A stretch of DNA of 64,000 nucleotides, taken from Aquabacterium olei. GTDB taxonomy: Bacteria; Pseudomonadota; Gammaproteobacteria; Burkholderiales; Burkholderiaceae_C. The notes below the pieces were generated by a model, which did no database searches, was not told the origin of the DNA, and was given only the letters and a program-made list of their open reading frames with translations. A program made the position numbers and the translations under genes. Location: the NCBI RefSeq assembly GCF_003100395.1, contig NZ_CP029210.1, positions 3,224,001 to 3,288,000 on the forward strand, in the 5' to 3' direction. Below are positions 17,626 to 28,009 of this stretch, piece after piece. Positions within the stretch are counted from its first letter, which is position 1; the number at the start of each line of letters is the position of its first letter.

Positions 17626-18267
17626 TCACCGTGCGTCAGGGCGCTCCGCGCCGTCGCGGCCGTGATGCCGGTGATGCATGCGGTCGCCGCCGCGACGGTC
17701 CATGCGCGCCTGCACTTCCTTGGCAAAGGTGGCGCGCTGCTCGGGCGTCAGCACCTTGGCGATGTCGACCGCGGCCTGCAGCATGCGCTGGCTGACCTGA
17801 TCGTGATGGGCGTGCAGTTGCTGGCGAAGCTTCTCCGCGCCGGCCGCATCGACCTGGGGCTGGGCGAGCAGCGCCAGCATCGCACGGTAAGGGTGTGCCG
17901 GCTGGCCGTCTGCCCCTGGCGGCAGCTTGCTGTGCAGCGTCTGCATGTCAGCACGCGCCTTGTCGGCGATCTCGCGGATCTGCTTGCGCTGAGGGTCGGT
18001 GGCCCTCACGGTATCGAGCATGCGGTCCAGGCCGCGGCCTTCGAAGGGCATGCCCATCATCATGCCGCCATGGCCATACCCGTGCCCATGCGGCATCGTG
18101 GCCTGAGCCGCAGGCGCATTGGCGCCGCCCGTGTTGCCAGGCGAGGCCGCCCAGGCGTTCGCCGACCAGACAGTGAGGGCCGTGGCGCCGGCGAGCAGCA
18201 TGCCCAGGGCCCAGCCCTGGCGGCCAAGGGGTTGGCTGGCATGCGCGGTGCGAGAGGAATTCGTCAT
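17626..18267 (-). CDS. Spy/CpxP-like periplasmic protein, His/Met-rich
   Basis: A 213-residue exported protein; the start ATG at 18267 follows CCAGGAGAAGCAG. A signal segment spans about residues 17-39 and ends near ANAWAA. The mature part has GHGYGHGGMMMGM and a C-terminal MHHRHHGRDG, likely metal ligands. It also has the paired helical motif of the Spy/CpxP family, with LTPEQRATFAKEV as the LTxxQ element. Family members are periplasmic chaperones or negative modulators of a Cpx-type kinase. It is first in an operon with the response regulator and kinase, suggesting feedback and perhaps copper or zinc sensing. Confidence 0.8.
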   Translation of the reverse strand: MTNSSRTAHASQPLGRQGWALGMLLAGATALTVWSANAWAASPGNTGGANAPAAQATMPHGHGYGHGGMMMGMPFEGRGLDRMLDTVRATDPQRKQIREIADKARADMQTLHSKLPPGADGQPAHPYRAMLALLAQPQVDAAGAEKLRQQLHAHHDQVSQRMLQAAVDIAKVLTPEQRATFAKEVQARMDRRGGDRMHHRHHGRDGAERPDAR

Positions 18268-18320
18268 CTGCTTCTCCTGGTTGAAAGCCGTTGTGGCCTG
18301 TGAAGAAGAGGATGCGCTGC

Positions 18321-18352
18321 GGGGGTAAAGCGGCTGTGGCCCGGGGGTAAAG
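18321..18352 (-). promoter_or_regulatory. Direct repeat, probable response-regulator binding site
   Basis: GGGGGTAAAG occurs at 18321-18330 and again at 18343-18352, exactly 22 bases apart (two helical turns). On the coding strand of the Spy-like gene these read CTTTACCCCC and lie 54-85 bases upstream of its start. Two in-phase direct repeats containing GTAAA recall OmpR-family and CpxR sites. Autoregulation by the operon's own regulator is inferred. Confidence 0.5.
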
Positions 18353-18389
18353 ATCTGTGAAAGCCGCTCACACCCGAACGCCAAAACAG

Positions 18390-18422
18390 AAAAGCCCGCT
18401 GCCTTTCGGCAAACGGGCTTTT
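18390..18422 (-). terminator. Rho-independent terminator after tRNA-Ser
   Basis: Arms AAAAGCCCG and CGGGCTTTT enclose a smaller TGCC/GGCA hairpin. The structure begins just past the 3' end of the tRNA gene on the minus strand and gives a U-run there. Because both arms carry A/T runs it may also stop plus-strand transcription. Confidence 0.85.
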
Positions 18423-18425
18423 GTA

Positions 18426-18516
<91 letters not shown>

Positions 18517-18598
18517 TGAAAACGGTGCATCCGTGGTCAACGGCGTAGACCGCGACTATAGCAGGTTTTTCACCCGCCTCACCTGCTCGCGCGTTGCA

Positions 18599-19960
<1,362 letters not shown>

Positions 19961-20947
19961 TCAGGCCTGGCCCCGTTCGGAAGGCAGCGGGCGATCGAGG
20001 CCGGTGCCGCCCAGGCCTTTGGGCAGCGGGAAGCGCACGTGCTCTTCCACGCCCTGCATGCGGCGCACCGAAACCGCGCCCAGCGCCTTGAGCTGGCCGA
20101 TGACGCGCTGCACGAGCACGTCAGGCGCCGAGGCGCCGGCCGTGAGCCCGACGCGCGGGCGGCCCTCGAACCAGCTGGACTGCAGGTCTTCCGGGCAGTC
20201 GACCATGTAGGCGGGCGTGCCCAGGCGCTCGGCGAGTTCCCGCAGGCGGTTGCTGTTGGAGCTGGTCGGGCTGCCCACCACGACCACCACATCGACCTGC
20301 GGCGCCATGATCTTCACGGCGTCCTGACGGTTCTGGGTGGCGTAGCAGATGTCCTGCTGCTTGGGCTCGCGGATGTGCGGAAAGCGCTGCTTGATGGCGT
20401 TCAGGATGCCCGCCGCGTCGTCCACCGACAGCGTGGTCTGGGTGACCACAGCCAGCTTCTCGGGGTTGTGCACCTGCACGCGGGCCACGTCGTCGATGTC
20501 TTCGACGAGGTAGATGCCGTCGGACAACTGGCCCATGGTGCCTTCGACCTCGGGGTGCCCCTTGTGGCCGATCATCAGGAACTCGTAGCCCTCACGGCGC
20601 AGCTTGGCCACCTCGATGTGCACCTTGGTGACCAGCGGGCAGGTGGCGTCGAAGATGCTGAAGCCGCGGCGCTCGGCCTCCTGGCGCACTTCCTGGCTGA
20701 CGCCGTGGGCGCTGAAGATCAGCGTGGCGCCCGCGGGCACCTCGGCCAGATCCTCGATGAAGATGGCGCCCTTGGCCTTCAGGTCGTTGACGACGTAGGT
20801 GTTGTGGACGATTTCGTGGCGCACGTAGATGGGCGCGCCGAACTGGGCCAGCGCCCGCTCGACGATCTCGATGGCGCGGTCGACCCCCGCGCAGAAGCCG
20901 CGGGGCTCGGCCAGCAGGACGTCCTGCACGTGGGGCGTCAGAGGCAC
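19961..20947 (-). CDS. ispH: 4-hydroxy-3-methylbut-2-enyl diphosphate reductase
   Basis: A 328-residue iron-sulfur enzyme, the last step of the MEP isoprenoid pathway, giving IPP and DMAPP. The three cluster cysteines are visible in [25 protein letters not shown] and [22 protein letters not shown] and [10 protein letters not shown] are conserved substrate-binding loops. The start codon appears to be GTG at 20947, ten bases after the fkpB stop, with GAGGG upstream; a second GTG six codons later is a possible alternative. The fkpB-ispH order is also found in E. coli. Confidence 0.96.
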   Translation of the reverse strand: MPLTPHVQDVLLAEPRGFCAGVDRAIEIVERALAQFGAPIYVRHEIVHNTYVVNDLKAKGAIFIEDLAEVPAGATLIFSAHGVSQEVRQEAERRGFSIFDATCPLVTKVHIEVAKLRREGYEFLMIGHKGHPEVEGTMGQLSDGIYLVEDIDDVARVQVHNPEKLAVVTQTTLSVDDAAGILNAIKQRFPHIREPKQQDICYATQNRQDAVKIMAPQVDVVVVVGSPTSSNSNRLRELAERLGTPAYMVDCPEDLQSSWFEGRPRVGLTAGASAPDVLVQRVIGQLKALGAVSVRRMQGVEEHVRFPLPKGLGGTGLDRPLPSERGQA

Positions 20948-20957
20948 GGGGCGGCCC

Positions 20958-21413
20958 TCACAACACGCCGATCAGCTGCACCTCGAAGGTGACGGGCTGG
21001 CCGGCCAGGGGGTGGTTGAAGTCGAACAGCGCCCACTCGTCGGTGGTCTCGCGCACGACGCCGGCAAACGAGCCGCTGCCATCGGGCGTGGGGAACTGCA
21101 CCACGTCGCCGACATTCCAGGTCTCGTCCGGGTCGCCCAGCTGGCGCAGCAGCGACAGCGCCACCTTCTGCACCATCTCCGGGTTGCGCGGGCCGAAGGC
21201 TTCGCCAGGCTCGAGCTCGATGACGGTACGGGTGCCTTCGATCAGGCCCACCAGGCGGGCTTCCAGGGCAGGCGACAGTTCGTTGGAGCCGATCGACAGC
21301 GTGGCCGGCTTGTCGTTGAAGGTGTTGACCAGGTCTTCGCCATCCGGCCCGGCCAGACGGTAGTGCAGGGTCAGGAAGGAGCCGGGTTGAACGGTGGGCG
21401 CAGCAGAGGTCAT
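20958..21413 (-). CDS. fkpB: FKBP-type peptidyl-prolyl isomerase (SlpA/FkpB-like)
   Basis: A 151-residue cytosolic prolyl isomerase of the FKBP class with an inserted IF/chaperone flap. The start is [39 protein letters not shown] and the flap region [14 protein letters not shown] followed by [13 protein letters not shown] [16 protein letters not shown] are characteristic of SlpA/SlyD proteins. It lacks the His-rich tail of SlyD. It is translated ahead of ispH in the same operon and diverges from radC. Confidence 0.92.
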   Translation of the reverse strand: MTSAAPTVQPGSFLTLHYRLAGPDGEDLVNTFNDKPATLSIGSNELSPALEARLVGLIEGTRTVIELEPGEAFGPRNPEMVQKVALSLLRQLGDPDETWNVGDVVQFPTPDGSGSFAGVVRETTDEWALFDFNHPLAGQPVTFEVQLIGVL

Positions 21414-21547
21414 GGTCAGGACCGCCTTGAAGACGGGCGGGTTCCGTGGAGGCAGGAAAAGCATGATTTTGCCGCAGTCCACCAATCAGGAGGATGGGCG
21501 GGTTGATCGGCGCTGCCGACAATCGCCCGCAAAAACAGGAAGACACG

Positions 21548-22216
21548 ATGAAGGACCTGCCTGCCGCGATGCGGCCACGGGAGAAACTGCTGGCGCTCGG
21601 CCCCGGCGCGCTGGCCGACGCCGAGTTGCTGGCCTTGTTGCTGCGCACCGGCATGAAGGGGCTGGGCGTGCTGCAACTGGCCGAGAAACTGCTGGCCGAG
21701 CTGGGCGGCTTTGCCGGCCTGCTGCACGCCGAACCGGCCCGGCTCAAGGGCCTGAAGGGCCTGGGCCCGGCCAAGCGCGCCGAGCTGCTGGCCGTGATGG
21801 AGATGGCCCGCCGCGGCCTGAGTGGCACCCTGCAGGCGCAGCCGGTGTTCAACTCGCCCCAGGCGGTGAAGGACTACCTCCAGATGCGGCTGGGCGCCCT
21901 GCCCCACGAGGTGTTTGCCGTGGTGTTTCTGGATGCGCAGCATCGGCTGCTGGCCTGCGAGGAGCTTTTCAGGGGCTCACTCACGCAGACGTCGGTGTAC
22001 CCCAGAGAGGTCGTCAAGCGCACGCTGGCGCTCAACGCAGGCAGCGTGATCCTGGCGCACAACCACCCGTCGGGCGTGCTCGAACCTTCACGTGCCGACG
22101 AGCTGCTGACGCAGACACTCAAGAGCAGCCTGAACCTCATCGACGTCAAGGTGCTGGACCACGTGGTGGTGGGCCGAGGCGGGGCGCTGTCGTTCGCCGA
22201 GCGCGGCCTGATCTGA
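21548..22216 (+). CDS. radC: RadC/JAB-domain DNA repair family protein
   Basis: A 222-residue RadC protein. The start ATG at 21548 precedes [15 protein letters not shown]. An N-terminal helix-hairpin-helix ([18 protein letters not shown]) is followed by the MPN/JAB metal-binding domain with the AHNHPSG motif and a downstream Asp (PSRADELL). Despite its name, a repair role is not established for the family; the JAB fold suggests a metal-dependent hydrolase. It is transcribed away from the fkpB-ispH operon. Confidence 0.92.
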   Translation: MKDLPAAMRPREKLLALGPGALADAELLALLLRTGMKGLGVLQLAEKLLAELGGFAGLLHAEPARLKGLKGLGPAKRAELLAVMEMARRGLSGTLQAQPVFNSPQAVKDYLQMRLGALPHEVFAVVFLDAQHRLLACEELFRGSLTQTSVYPREVVKRTLALNAGSVILAHNHPSGVLEPSRADELLTQTLKSSLNLIDVKVLDHVVVGRGGALSFAERGLI

Positions 22217-22293
22217 GCCCGCCCTCGATGCTGGGGCGACTCCCGATGCGACGCGCCCCGGAACAGCCTGCATCTTGAGTTAGGCTTGACCCC

Positions 22294-23010
22294 GTGAAAA
22301 ACGGGACCAAGCCCCCCTCTCAGGCCCCCTCGTCCACGCCGCTGCGCGACTTTGCCGACCTTAAGAAGGCATTGAAGCAGGCGGCGAAGGAAACGGCCGC
22401 CCGCCTCGAACGCGAACGCGCCGAACGCGCGCAGCGCGAGGCCGCACAACGCCGTCACGAGGCCGAAGCCGAGCTGTTCAAGCGCTCGGTGGGGCAGGTC
22501 AACCGGCTGCCGGACACGGGCCGCATTCTGGGAGGCGGCCCCCGCCCCGAGCCCGTGCCGGCCAGCAAGCAGCAGGACGAGCAGGCCGTGCTCAAGGAGT
22601 CGCTGTCCGACGAGTTCGACGTCGAGAGCCTGCTGGAAACCGACGCATCGCTGTCATGGCGGCGCACCGAGATCGGCATCGACGTTGTGCGCAAACTGCG
22701 CCGCGGTGTGTGGGCCCTGCAAGGCGAGCTCGATCTGCACGGACTGCGCACCGATGAGGCGCGTGAGCGGCTGGTCGGTTTCCTGCGCGAGGCCCAGACC
22801 AAAGGATGGCGCTGTGTGCGCGTCGTGCATGGCAAGGGTCTGGGCTCACCGGGCCGCCAGCCCGTGCTCAAGGACAAGGTGCACCGCTGGCTTGTCCAGA
22901 GCGAACGGGTGCTAGCCTTCGTGCAGGCACGGGCCGATGAAGGCGGTCATGGTGCGGTGGTGGTGCTGCTGCAATCCACCAGCAAGCCGGGTGCACCCGG
23001 CGGGGGCTGA
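22294..23010 (+). CDS. Smr-domain protein
   Basis: A 238-residue protein with a GTG start at 22294. The N-terminal third (about residues 20-65) is a highly charged Arg/Glu/Ala helix, probably coiled coil. The C-terminal Smr domain has GELDLHGLRTDEAR and VRVVHGKGLGS, the LDxHG and HGxG motifs of the family. Stand-alone Smr proteins of this kind (SmrA/YdaL type) are candidate endonucleases acting on DNA or RNA. It lies 77 bases downstream of radC in the same direction and converges with the globin gene 12 bases on. Confidence 0.88.
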   Translation: MKNGTKPPSQAPSSTPLRDFADLKKALKQAAKETAARLERERAERAQREAAQRRHEAEAELFKRSVGQVNRLPDTGRILGGGPRPEPVPASKQQDEQAVLKESLSDEFDVESLLETDASLSWRRTEIGIDVVRKLRRGVWALQGELDLHGLRTDEARERLVGFLREAQTKGWRCVRVVHGKGLGSPGRQPVLKDKVHRWLVQSERVLAFVQARADEGGHGAVVVLLQSTSKPGAPGGG

Positions 23011-23022
23011 ACCCGCCCGGCG

Positions 23023-23439
23023 TCAGACGCCCTGGTTGCGCATCCAGTCGGCGGTCTGGAAGAAGGCCTTCTGCAGACGCGGCACCAGGTCGGCTTCGAC
23101 CCCGATGTCGGCCATGGCCTGGTCCATGCATCCCACCCACTGGTCGCGCTCGCGGATGCCGATGGGGAACGGCATGTGGCGCGCACGCAGGCGGGGATGG
23201 CCGAAGCGCTCGATGTAGTGGTTCGGGCCGCCGAGCCAGCCGCTGAGGAACCAGTAGAGCTTGTCACGGGCCTCGTCCAGCGTGCTGCCGTGCACGGCAC
23301 GGAGTTCGCGGTAGGCCGGCTCCAGGTCCATCAGGTCGTAGAAACGGTCGACCAGTTCGCGCACGCGTGCATCGCCGCCCAGCAGCTCGTAGGCCGTGGG
23401 CTGGCTCAGGTCATCGGTATCGGTATCGCTTGCAGACAT
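23023..23439 (-). CDS. Group II truncated haemoglobin
   Basis: A 138-residue 2-on-2 globin. YELLGGDARVRELVDRFYDLM covers the A/B helices with the distal Tyr, LYWFLSGWLGGPNHYIERFGHPRLRARH includes the proximal His region, and the late Trp in ADWMRNQG is typical of group II (TrHbO-like) proteins. These bind O2 or NO and are thought to act in redox or nitrosative stress. It is alone between Smr and the FlhG-like gene. Confidence 0.9.
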   Translation of the reverse strand: MSASDTDTDDLSQPTAYELLGGDARVRELVDRFYDLMDLEPAYRELRAVHGSTLDEARDKLYWFLSGWLGGPNHYIERFGHPRLRARHMPFPIGIRERDQWVGCMDQAMADIGVEADLVPRLQKAFFQTADWMRNQGV

Positions 23440-23475
23440 GGGGCGGCACTCTAGCAGGCGGGCCTGCGCCCAGGG

Positions 23476-24288
23476 TCAGCGCGGCGAAGCCAGCCGCGCC
23501 GCCACCTGCAGGATGCCCTGTGCGGCCGCACTGCCCGGGTGCAGCTCGAGCAGCAGCGAGCGCTTGCGCACGGCTTCGCGCACCGCCGAATCGAGCGGGA
23601 TGTCGCCCAGCAGCTGCAGGCGCGGGGGCACCCCCTTGGGGCCCTGCACGAAGCGCTCGACCACCTGCTGAAGCTGATTGCAGATCGCACGACCGTCTCC
23701 GGGCCGGCCCACCTGGTTCACCACCAGGTGCAGCACTTCCCGGCCCTGCTGGGCCGACAGCACCTTGATGGTCGCGTAGGCGTCGGTCAGGGAGGTGGGC
23801 TCGGGCGTGGCCACGACGACCACGTCCTGCGCCATCGAGACGGCATGCAGCACGACGTCGGAGATGCCGGCGCCGGTGTCGATCAGGATGACGTCGAAGC
23901 GCGGCTTGACCGCCTCGAAGATGCCTTGCAGCTGGTCACGCACTTCGGGCGTGAGGCGCGAATACTCGACCAGACCCGATCCGGCCAGCAGCACCGAGAA
24001 CCCGCCCGGCGCAGGCAGGATGGCCTCTTCCAGCTGCGCCTTGCCGGTGAAGACGTCGTGGAGCGTGATCTTCGGATAGAGGTTGAGGACCACATCGAGG
24101 TTGGCCAGGCCCAGGTCGGCATCCAGCACGAGCACCTTGAGTCCCTGCCGGCTGAGGGCCGCCGCCAGGTTGGCGCTGACAAAGGTCTTGCCGACACCGC
24201 CCTTGCCGCTGGTGATGGCCAGCGTGCGGGCAATGCGTGCAGACGCGGTGGGTTTCGGAGGAGCGGAGGCGGACATGGACACCATCAT
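23476..24288 (-). CDS. MinD/ParA-family ATPase, FlhG/FleN-like
   Basis: A 270-residue P-loop ATPase of the SIMIBI class. The deviant Walker A is ITSGKGGVGKTFVSANLA (about residues 27-44). VLVLDADLGLANLDVVL is the switch I strand with the LGLANLD form common to FlhG/YlxH proteins, and ILIDTGAGIS is Walker B. FlhG proteins set flagellar number and placement; chemotaxis genes start 1 kb away, which supports that role. There is no obvious C-terminal membrane-targeting amphipathic helix. Its start overlaps the diguanylate cyclase stop (ATGA), so the two are coupled; a later ATG at 24276 is possible. Confidence 0.82.
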   Translation of the reverse strand: MMVSMSASAPPKPTASARIARTLAITSGKGGVGKTFVSANLAAALSRQGLKVLVLDADLGLANLDVVLNLYPKITLHDVFTGKAQLEEAILPAPGGFSVLLAGSGLVEYSRLTPEVRDQLQGIFEAVKPRFDVILIDTGAGISDVVLHAVSMAQDVVVVATPEPTSLTDAYATIKVLSAQQGREVLHLVVNQVGRPGDGRAICNQLQQVVERFVQGPKGVPPRLQLLGDIPLDSAVREAVRKRSLLLELHPGSAAAQGILQVAARLASPR

Positions 24289-25085
24289 TCGGTGGTTTTC
24301 GGCAGGTCATCGGGCAGACCTGAGGCCAAAAACGGGTCAGATTGCGCAAGGCCGCTGAACAACAGGCCTTTTTCCTCGGCGCTCACCACCGTCAGGGGCG
24401 GCATATCGAGGCAGGTACGGTTGCGGCCCTCGGTCTTGGCGCGGTAAAGCTGCTGGTCGGCGCGCTCGGACCACAGCACCGCTGAGGAGCGGACCCACTG
24501 CGGCGCAAACGCCCCGCCGATGCTGACGGTGACGGACAGCTGCTGGCCGCCGATGACGGCGACGGGGCAGACCTGCACCCGCTTGCGGATGCGTTCGGCG
24601 ACGGTCTGACCGAACGCCGGCGGGCAGTTGGGCAGGATGATCGCGAACTCTTCACCGCCCAGCCGCGCCACAAGGTCCATCGGGCGCACACAGTCCTGCA
24701 GGCACGCAGCCACGGACTGGATCACCATGTCACCGGCGGCATGCCCGTGGCAGTCGTTGACCTTCTTGAAGTGGTCGATGTCGGCGATGAGCAGCAAGGC
24801 CGGTTCGCCAACGCGCGCGACGCGGTCGATCTCACGGGCGATCGCGGCCTCGAACTGCCGGCGGTTGGCCAGCCCCGTGAGGGCATCGCGGCTCGACAGA
24901 TCACACAGTCCGTCGATGACGGCCTGCATCCATTCGGCCGAACCGGGCAGCAACCCGGCAGGTGGCACCCATCCGGCCTGGCTCAGCAAGCTGAGCGCCA
25001 TCTCCAGGCGCAGTTCGGCCACACCCTCGGCGAGGGGCACGGCAACAGGTGTTTCGAGATCCAGGGTGGCGATGGCAGACCCCAT
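24285..25085 (-). CDS. Diguanylate cyclase (GGDEF domain)
   Basis: A 266-residue soluble protein that should make cyclic di-GMP from two GTP. The GGDEF domain begins near DALTGLANRRQFEAAI (about residue 68). IADIDHFKKVND holds the metal Asp and the phosphate-binding region, and the active motif is LGGEEFAII. An RPMD sits exactly five residues before GGEEF, which is the RxxD inhibitory site, so product feedback is expected. The N-terminal 60 residues match no sensor domain that I recognise. It is coupled to the FlhG-like ATPase, suggesting a link between c-di-GMP and flagella. Confidence 0.9.
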   Translation of the reverse strand: MGSAIATLDLETPVAVPLAEGVAELRLEMALSLLSQAGWVPPAGLLPGSAEWMQAVIDGLCDLSSRDALTGLANRRQFEAAIAREIDRVARVGEPALLLIADIDHFKKVNDCHGHAAGDMVIQSVAACLQDCVRPMDLVARLGGEEFAIILPNCPPAFGQTVAERIRKRVQVCPVAVIGGQQLSVTVSIGGAFAPQWVRSSAVLWSERADQQLYRAKTEGRNRTCLDMPPLTVVSAEEKGLLFSGLAQSDPFLASGLPDDLPKTTE

Positions 25086-25199
25086 GAGGCTGGTAAAGCT
25101 GGGTTCCAGTCTAGCAGTTGCACCATGCGCAAGCCGTTGAATAAGCGCCCTTTCCTGTGCGAGCTTGCACGTTTCATGGGGTATGCGACCAAGGCAAGC

Positions 25200-25227
25200 T
25201 CAAGGATCGCCACATCCCGGCCGATAA
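25200..25227 (+). promoter_or_regulatory. Sigma-28 (FliA) promoter upstream of cheR
   Basis: GCCGATAA at 25220-25227 is identical to the flagellar sigma-28 -10 element. A TCAAG at 25200-25204 resembles the TAAAG -35 element at a spacing one base longer than the E. coli consensus. It points towards cheR, 41 bases before its start. Confidence 0.75.
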
Positions 25228-25267
25228 ACCTAGGCGGCCGTTTGCCGTCGCCAACCGTCTGCCTGTC

Positions 25268-26107
25268 ATGCAACCCATTGCGCCTGACCTGTCCCCCGCT
25301 CTCAATGACCGGGAGTTCGAGTTCCACCCCCGGGACTTCGCCCGGGTGCGGGCGCTGATCTACGAACGGGCCGGCATCAGCCTGCACGAAGGCAAGCAGG
25401 CGATGGTCTACAGCCGGCTGTCGCGCCGGCTGCGCGAAACCGGCCACCAGTCGTTCGAGAGCTACCTGCGGTGGCTGGAAAGCCACACCGGCAGCGAGTG
25501 GCAGGAGTTCGTGAACTGCCTCACGACCAACCTGACCAGCTTCTTCCGCGAGGAGCACCACTTCCATGCACTGGCCGAGTGGCTCAAGGCCCGCGGCTCG
25601 ACGCCCACGCGCATCTGGTGCTGCGCCGCCTCGACGGGCGAGGAACCCTATTCGCTGGCCATGACCGTGGCCGAGTCGCTGGGCCTGCACGCGCCGGTGA
25701 AGATCCTGTGCAGCGACATCGACACCAATGTGCTGACCACCGCCTCGCGTGCGGTGTACACGGCCGACGCCCGTGGCCTGAGCCCGCAGCGGCTGCGCAA
25801 CTTCTTTCTGCGCGGCAAGGGCGCCAACGAAGGCAGCATCCGCGTCAAGCCGGAACTGGCTCGCATGGTGGAGTTCCGGCCTTTCAACCTGATGCAGACG
25901 AGCTGGCAGCTCGGCGAGCCCTTCGACATCGTGTTCTGCCGCAACGTGATGATCTACTTCGATGGCCCGACCCAGCGCAAGGTGCTTGAGCGCATCCACG
26001 GCGTGATGAAGCCGAAGGGCCTGCTGTTCGTGGGTCACTCGGAAAACTTCACCGATTCCCGCGACCTCTTCCACTTGCGCGGCAAGACGGTCTATGACAG
26101 GGTCTGA
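25268..26107 (+). CDS. cheR: Chemotaxis protein methyltransferase CheR
   Basis: A 279-residue SAM-dependent methyltransferase that methylates glutamates of chemoreceptors. The start ATG at 25268 (MQPIAPDLSPALNDREFEF) precedes the N-terminal helical domain. LTTNLTSFFREEHHF, WCCAASTGEEPYSLAMT (SAM-binding motif I), CSDIDTNVL and FDIVFCRNVMIYF are all standard CheR landmarks. It is the first gene of a cheR-cheD-cheB set and has a sigma-28-type promoter. No CheR-linked TPR tail is present. Confidence 0.96.
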   Translation: MQPIAPDLSPALNDREFEFHPRDFARVRALIYERAGISLHEGKQAMVYSRLSRRLRETGHQSFESYLRWLESHTGSEWQEFVNCLTTNLTSFFREEHHFHALAEWLKARGSTPTRIWCCAASTGEEPYSLAMTVAESLGLHAPVKILCSDIDTNVLTTASRAVYTADARGLSPQRLRNFFLRGKGANEGSIRVKPELARMVEFRPFNLMQTSWQLGEPFDIVFCRNVMIYFDGPTQRKVLERIHGVMKPKGLLFVGHSENFTDSRDLFHLRGKTVYDRV

Positions 26108-26134
26108 CGGACAGGCTGGAGACAAGGACAAGCG

Positions 26135-26836
26135 ATGATCAGCACCACCCCGATGGGCGCACGCCCCGGCACCCCGCCGCCAGCCCGACTGCAGCAGAGT
26201 CCGATGGGACAACGCAGCGACCGGCTGGACCGGCTGAAGGCCCGCATCCCGAAGCCGGGCGAGGCCTCGTTCTTCTTCTACGACGCGCACTTCAAGGCCG
26301 AGGCGGTCAAGATCCTGCCCGGTGAGTACTTCGTGTACGACGAGGACCTGCTGATCATGACGACGCTGGGGTCGTGCATCGCCGTGTGCCTGTGGGACCG
26401 GCAGGCCAAGGTCGGCGGCATGAACCACTTCATGCTGCCCGACAACGGTGGCGGGGCCAGCGACTCGGGCCGCTATGGCTCGTTCGCGATGGAACTGCTG
26501 ATCAACGAGATGATGAAGAAGGGCGCGTCGCGGATGACGATGGAAGCCAAGGTGTTCGGCGGCGGCGCCGTGATCACCGGCATGAACACCATCAACGTCG
26601 GCGAGCGCAACACGGCCTTCGTGATGGACTACCTCAAGACCGAACGCATTCCGGTGGTCTCGAAGGACGTGCTCGACATCTACCCGCGCAAGGTGTGCTT
26701 CCTGCCTTTCAGCGGCAAGGCCATGGTGAAACGCCTGGCGCCGAGCAACCCCGAGGCCATCATCCAGCAGGAGCGCCTGGCTGCGCAGAAGGTCACGCCT
26801 GTGGCCAGCAACGGCGGCTCCATCGACCTTTTCTGA
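26135..26836 (+). CDS. cheD: Chemoreceptor glutamine deamidase CheD
   Basis: A 233-residue CheD protein that deamidates receptor glutamines. The catalytic Cys is in TTLGSCIAVCLWD and the His in GGMNHFMLPDNGG; a third conserved region is EAKVFGGGAVI. The N-terminal 45 residues are a Pro/Arg/Gln-rich extension beyond the usual CheD core. It sits 27 bases after cheR and 18 before cheB, so the three adaptation enzymes are co-expressed. Confidence 0.95.
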   Translation: MISTTPMGARPGTPPPARLQQSPMGQRSDRLDRLKARIPKPGEASFFFYDAHFKAEAVKILPGEYFVYDEDLLIMTTLGSCIAVCLWDRQAKVGGMNHFMLPDNGGGASDSGRYGSFAMELLINEMMKKGASRMTMEAKVFGGGAVITGMNTINVGERNTAFVMDYLKTERIPVVSKDVLDIYPRKVCFLPFSGKAMVKRLAPSNPEAIIQQERLAAQKVTPVASNGGSIDLF

Positions 26837-26854
26837 GCCCACGGAGACAAGAAC

Positions 26855-27991
26855 ATGGCCAAGATCCGCGTGGTGGTGGTGGACGATTCCGCCCTGGTCC
26901 GCAGCATGCTGACCGAGATCATCAACCGTCAGCCCGACATGACCTGCATCGGCGCGGCCAGCGACCCCTTCGTCGCGCGCGAGATGATCCGCAACCTCAA
27001 TCCGGACGTGATCACGCTGGACGTCGAAATGCCGCGCATGGATGGCATCGACTTCCTGTCCAAGCTGATGCGTCTGCGTCCGATGCCGGTCGTGATGGTG
27101 TCGACGCTGACCGAGCGCGGCGCCGAGGTGACCCTCAAGGCACTGGAGCTGGGCGCGATCGACTTCGTCGCCAAACCGAAGATCGGTGTGGCCGATGGCC
27201 TGCGGCAGCTCGCCGACGACATCACGGACAAGGTCCGCATCGCGGCCAAGGCCCGCATCAGCCGACTGCCCCCCACCACGGCCGCCGCCGCAGCGGCAGC
27301 GGCGCACCCGGCCCATACGCCGAGCGCGGAGCACCGCGCCGCCAACGCGCCGCGACCGGCCGCGTCCACCGGCTCGCCGCTGGGCAGGCTGTCGACCGAG
27401 AAGATCCTCTTCATCGGCGCATCCACGGGGGGCACCGAGGCCACCAAGGAAGTGCTGACCTCGCTGCCAGCCGACTTCCCGGCCGTGATGATCACGCAGC
27501 ACATGCCGCCGGGCTTCACCCGCAGCTATGCCGCGCGGCTCGATGGCCTGTGCCGCATCCGCGTCAAGGAAGCGACCGATGGTGAGCGCGTGCTGCCCGG
27601 TCATGCCTACATCGCGCCGGGCGGTCTGCACCTCAGCGTCGAGCGCTCGGGCGCCAACTACATCGCACGCGTGCAGGATGGCGAGCCGGTGAACCGGCAC
27701 AAGCCCAGCGTCGAGGTGCTGTTCAAGTCGGCGGCCCGCGTGGCCGGGCCCAACGCCATCGGCGTGATGCTGACCGGCATGGGTGCCGACGGCGCCCGCG
27801 CCATGCGCGAGATGCGCGACGCCGGCGCCTACTGCCTGGCGCAGGACGAGGCGAGCTGCGTGGTGTTCGGCATGCCGCGCGAGGCCATTGCGGCCGGCGC
27901 CGTGCAGGATGTGATGCCGCTCGTGAAGATCGGCCCGCACCTGGTGGAGCACCTGCGCGCCACGGTGGGCCACGCGCTCAGCCGCGTCTGA
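26855..27991 (+). CDS. cheB: Protein-glutamate methylesterase/deamidase CheB
   Basis: A 378-residue response-regulator esterase that reverses CheR methylation. The receiver begins [14 protein letters not shown], with the phospho-Asp in [14 protein letters not shown] linker of about 50 residues contains an unusually Ala-rich run (positions about 142-150) plus Pro and His. The catalytic domain has the Ser in [11 protein letters not shown], the His in [10 protein letters not shown] and the Asp in [11 protein letters not shown]. It ends 18 bases before the convergent patatin gene. No cheA or receptor gene is in the window, so the rest of the chemotaxis set lies elsewhere. Confidence 0.96.
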   Translation: MAKIRVVVVDDSALVRSMLTEIINRQPDMTCIGAASDPFVAREMIRNLNPDVITLDVEMPRMDGIDFLSKLMRLRPMPVVMVSTLTERGAEVTLKALELGAIDFVAKPKIGVADGLRQLADDITDKVRIAAKARISRLPPTTAAAAAAAAHPAHTPSAEHRAANAPRPAASTGSPLGRLSTEKILFIGASTGGTEATKEVLTSLPADFPAVMITQHMPPGFTRSYAARLDGLCRIRVKEATDGERVLPGHAYIAPGGLHLSVERSGANYIARVQDGEPVNRHKPSVEVLFKSAARVAGPNAIGVMLTGMGADGARAMREMRDAGAYCLAQDEASCVVFGMPREAIAAGAVQDVMPLVKIGPHLVEHLRATVGHALSRV

Positions 27992-28009
27992 GCCTCGGCC
28001 TGGCTTCGG

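Noticed and set aside
25151..25168. GTGC-N6-GCAC dyad upstream of cheR as an operator
   Set aside because: Short arms and central mismatches; expected by chance in this composition.
24983..27973. Open frame of 996 codons on the minus strand opposite cheR-cheD-cheB
   Set aside because: Its translation is rich in His, Arg, Gln and Val in the manner of reverse-strand reading of high-G+C genes, with no recognisable motif, while the plus strand encodes three clear proteins.
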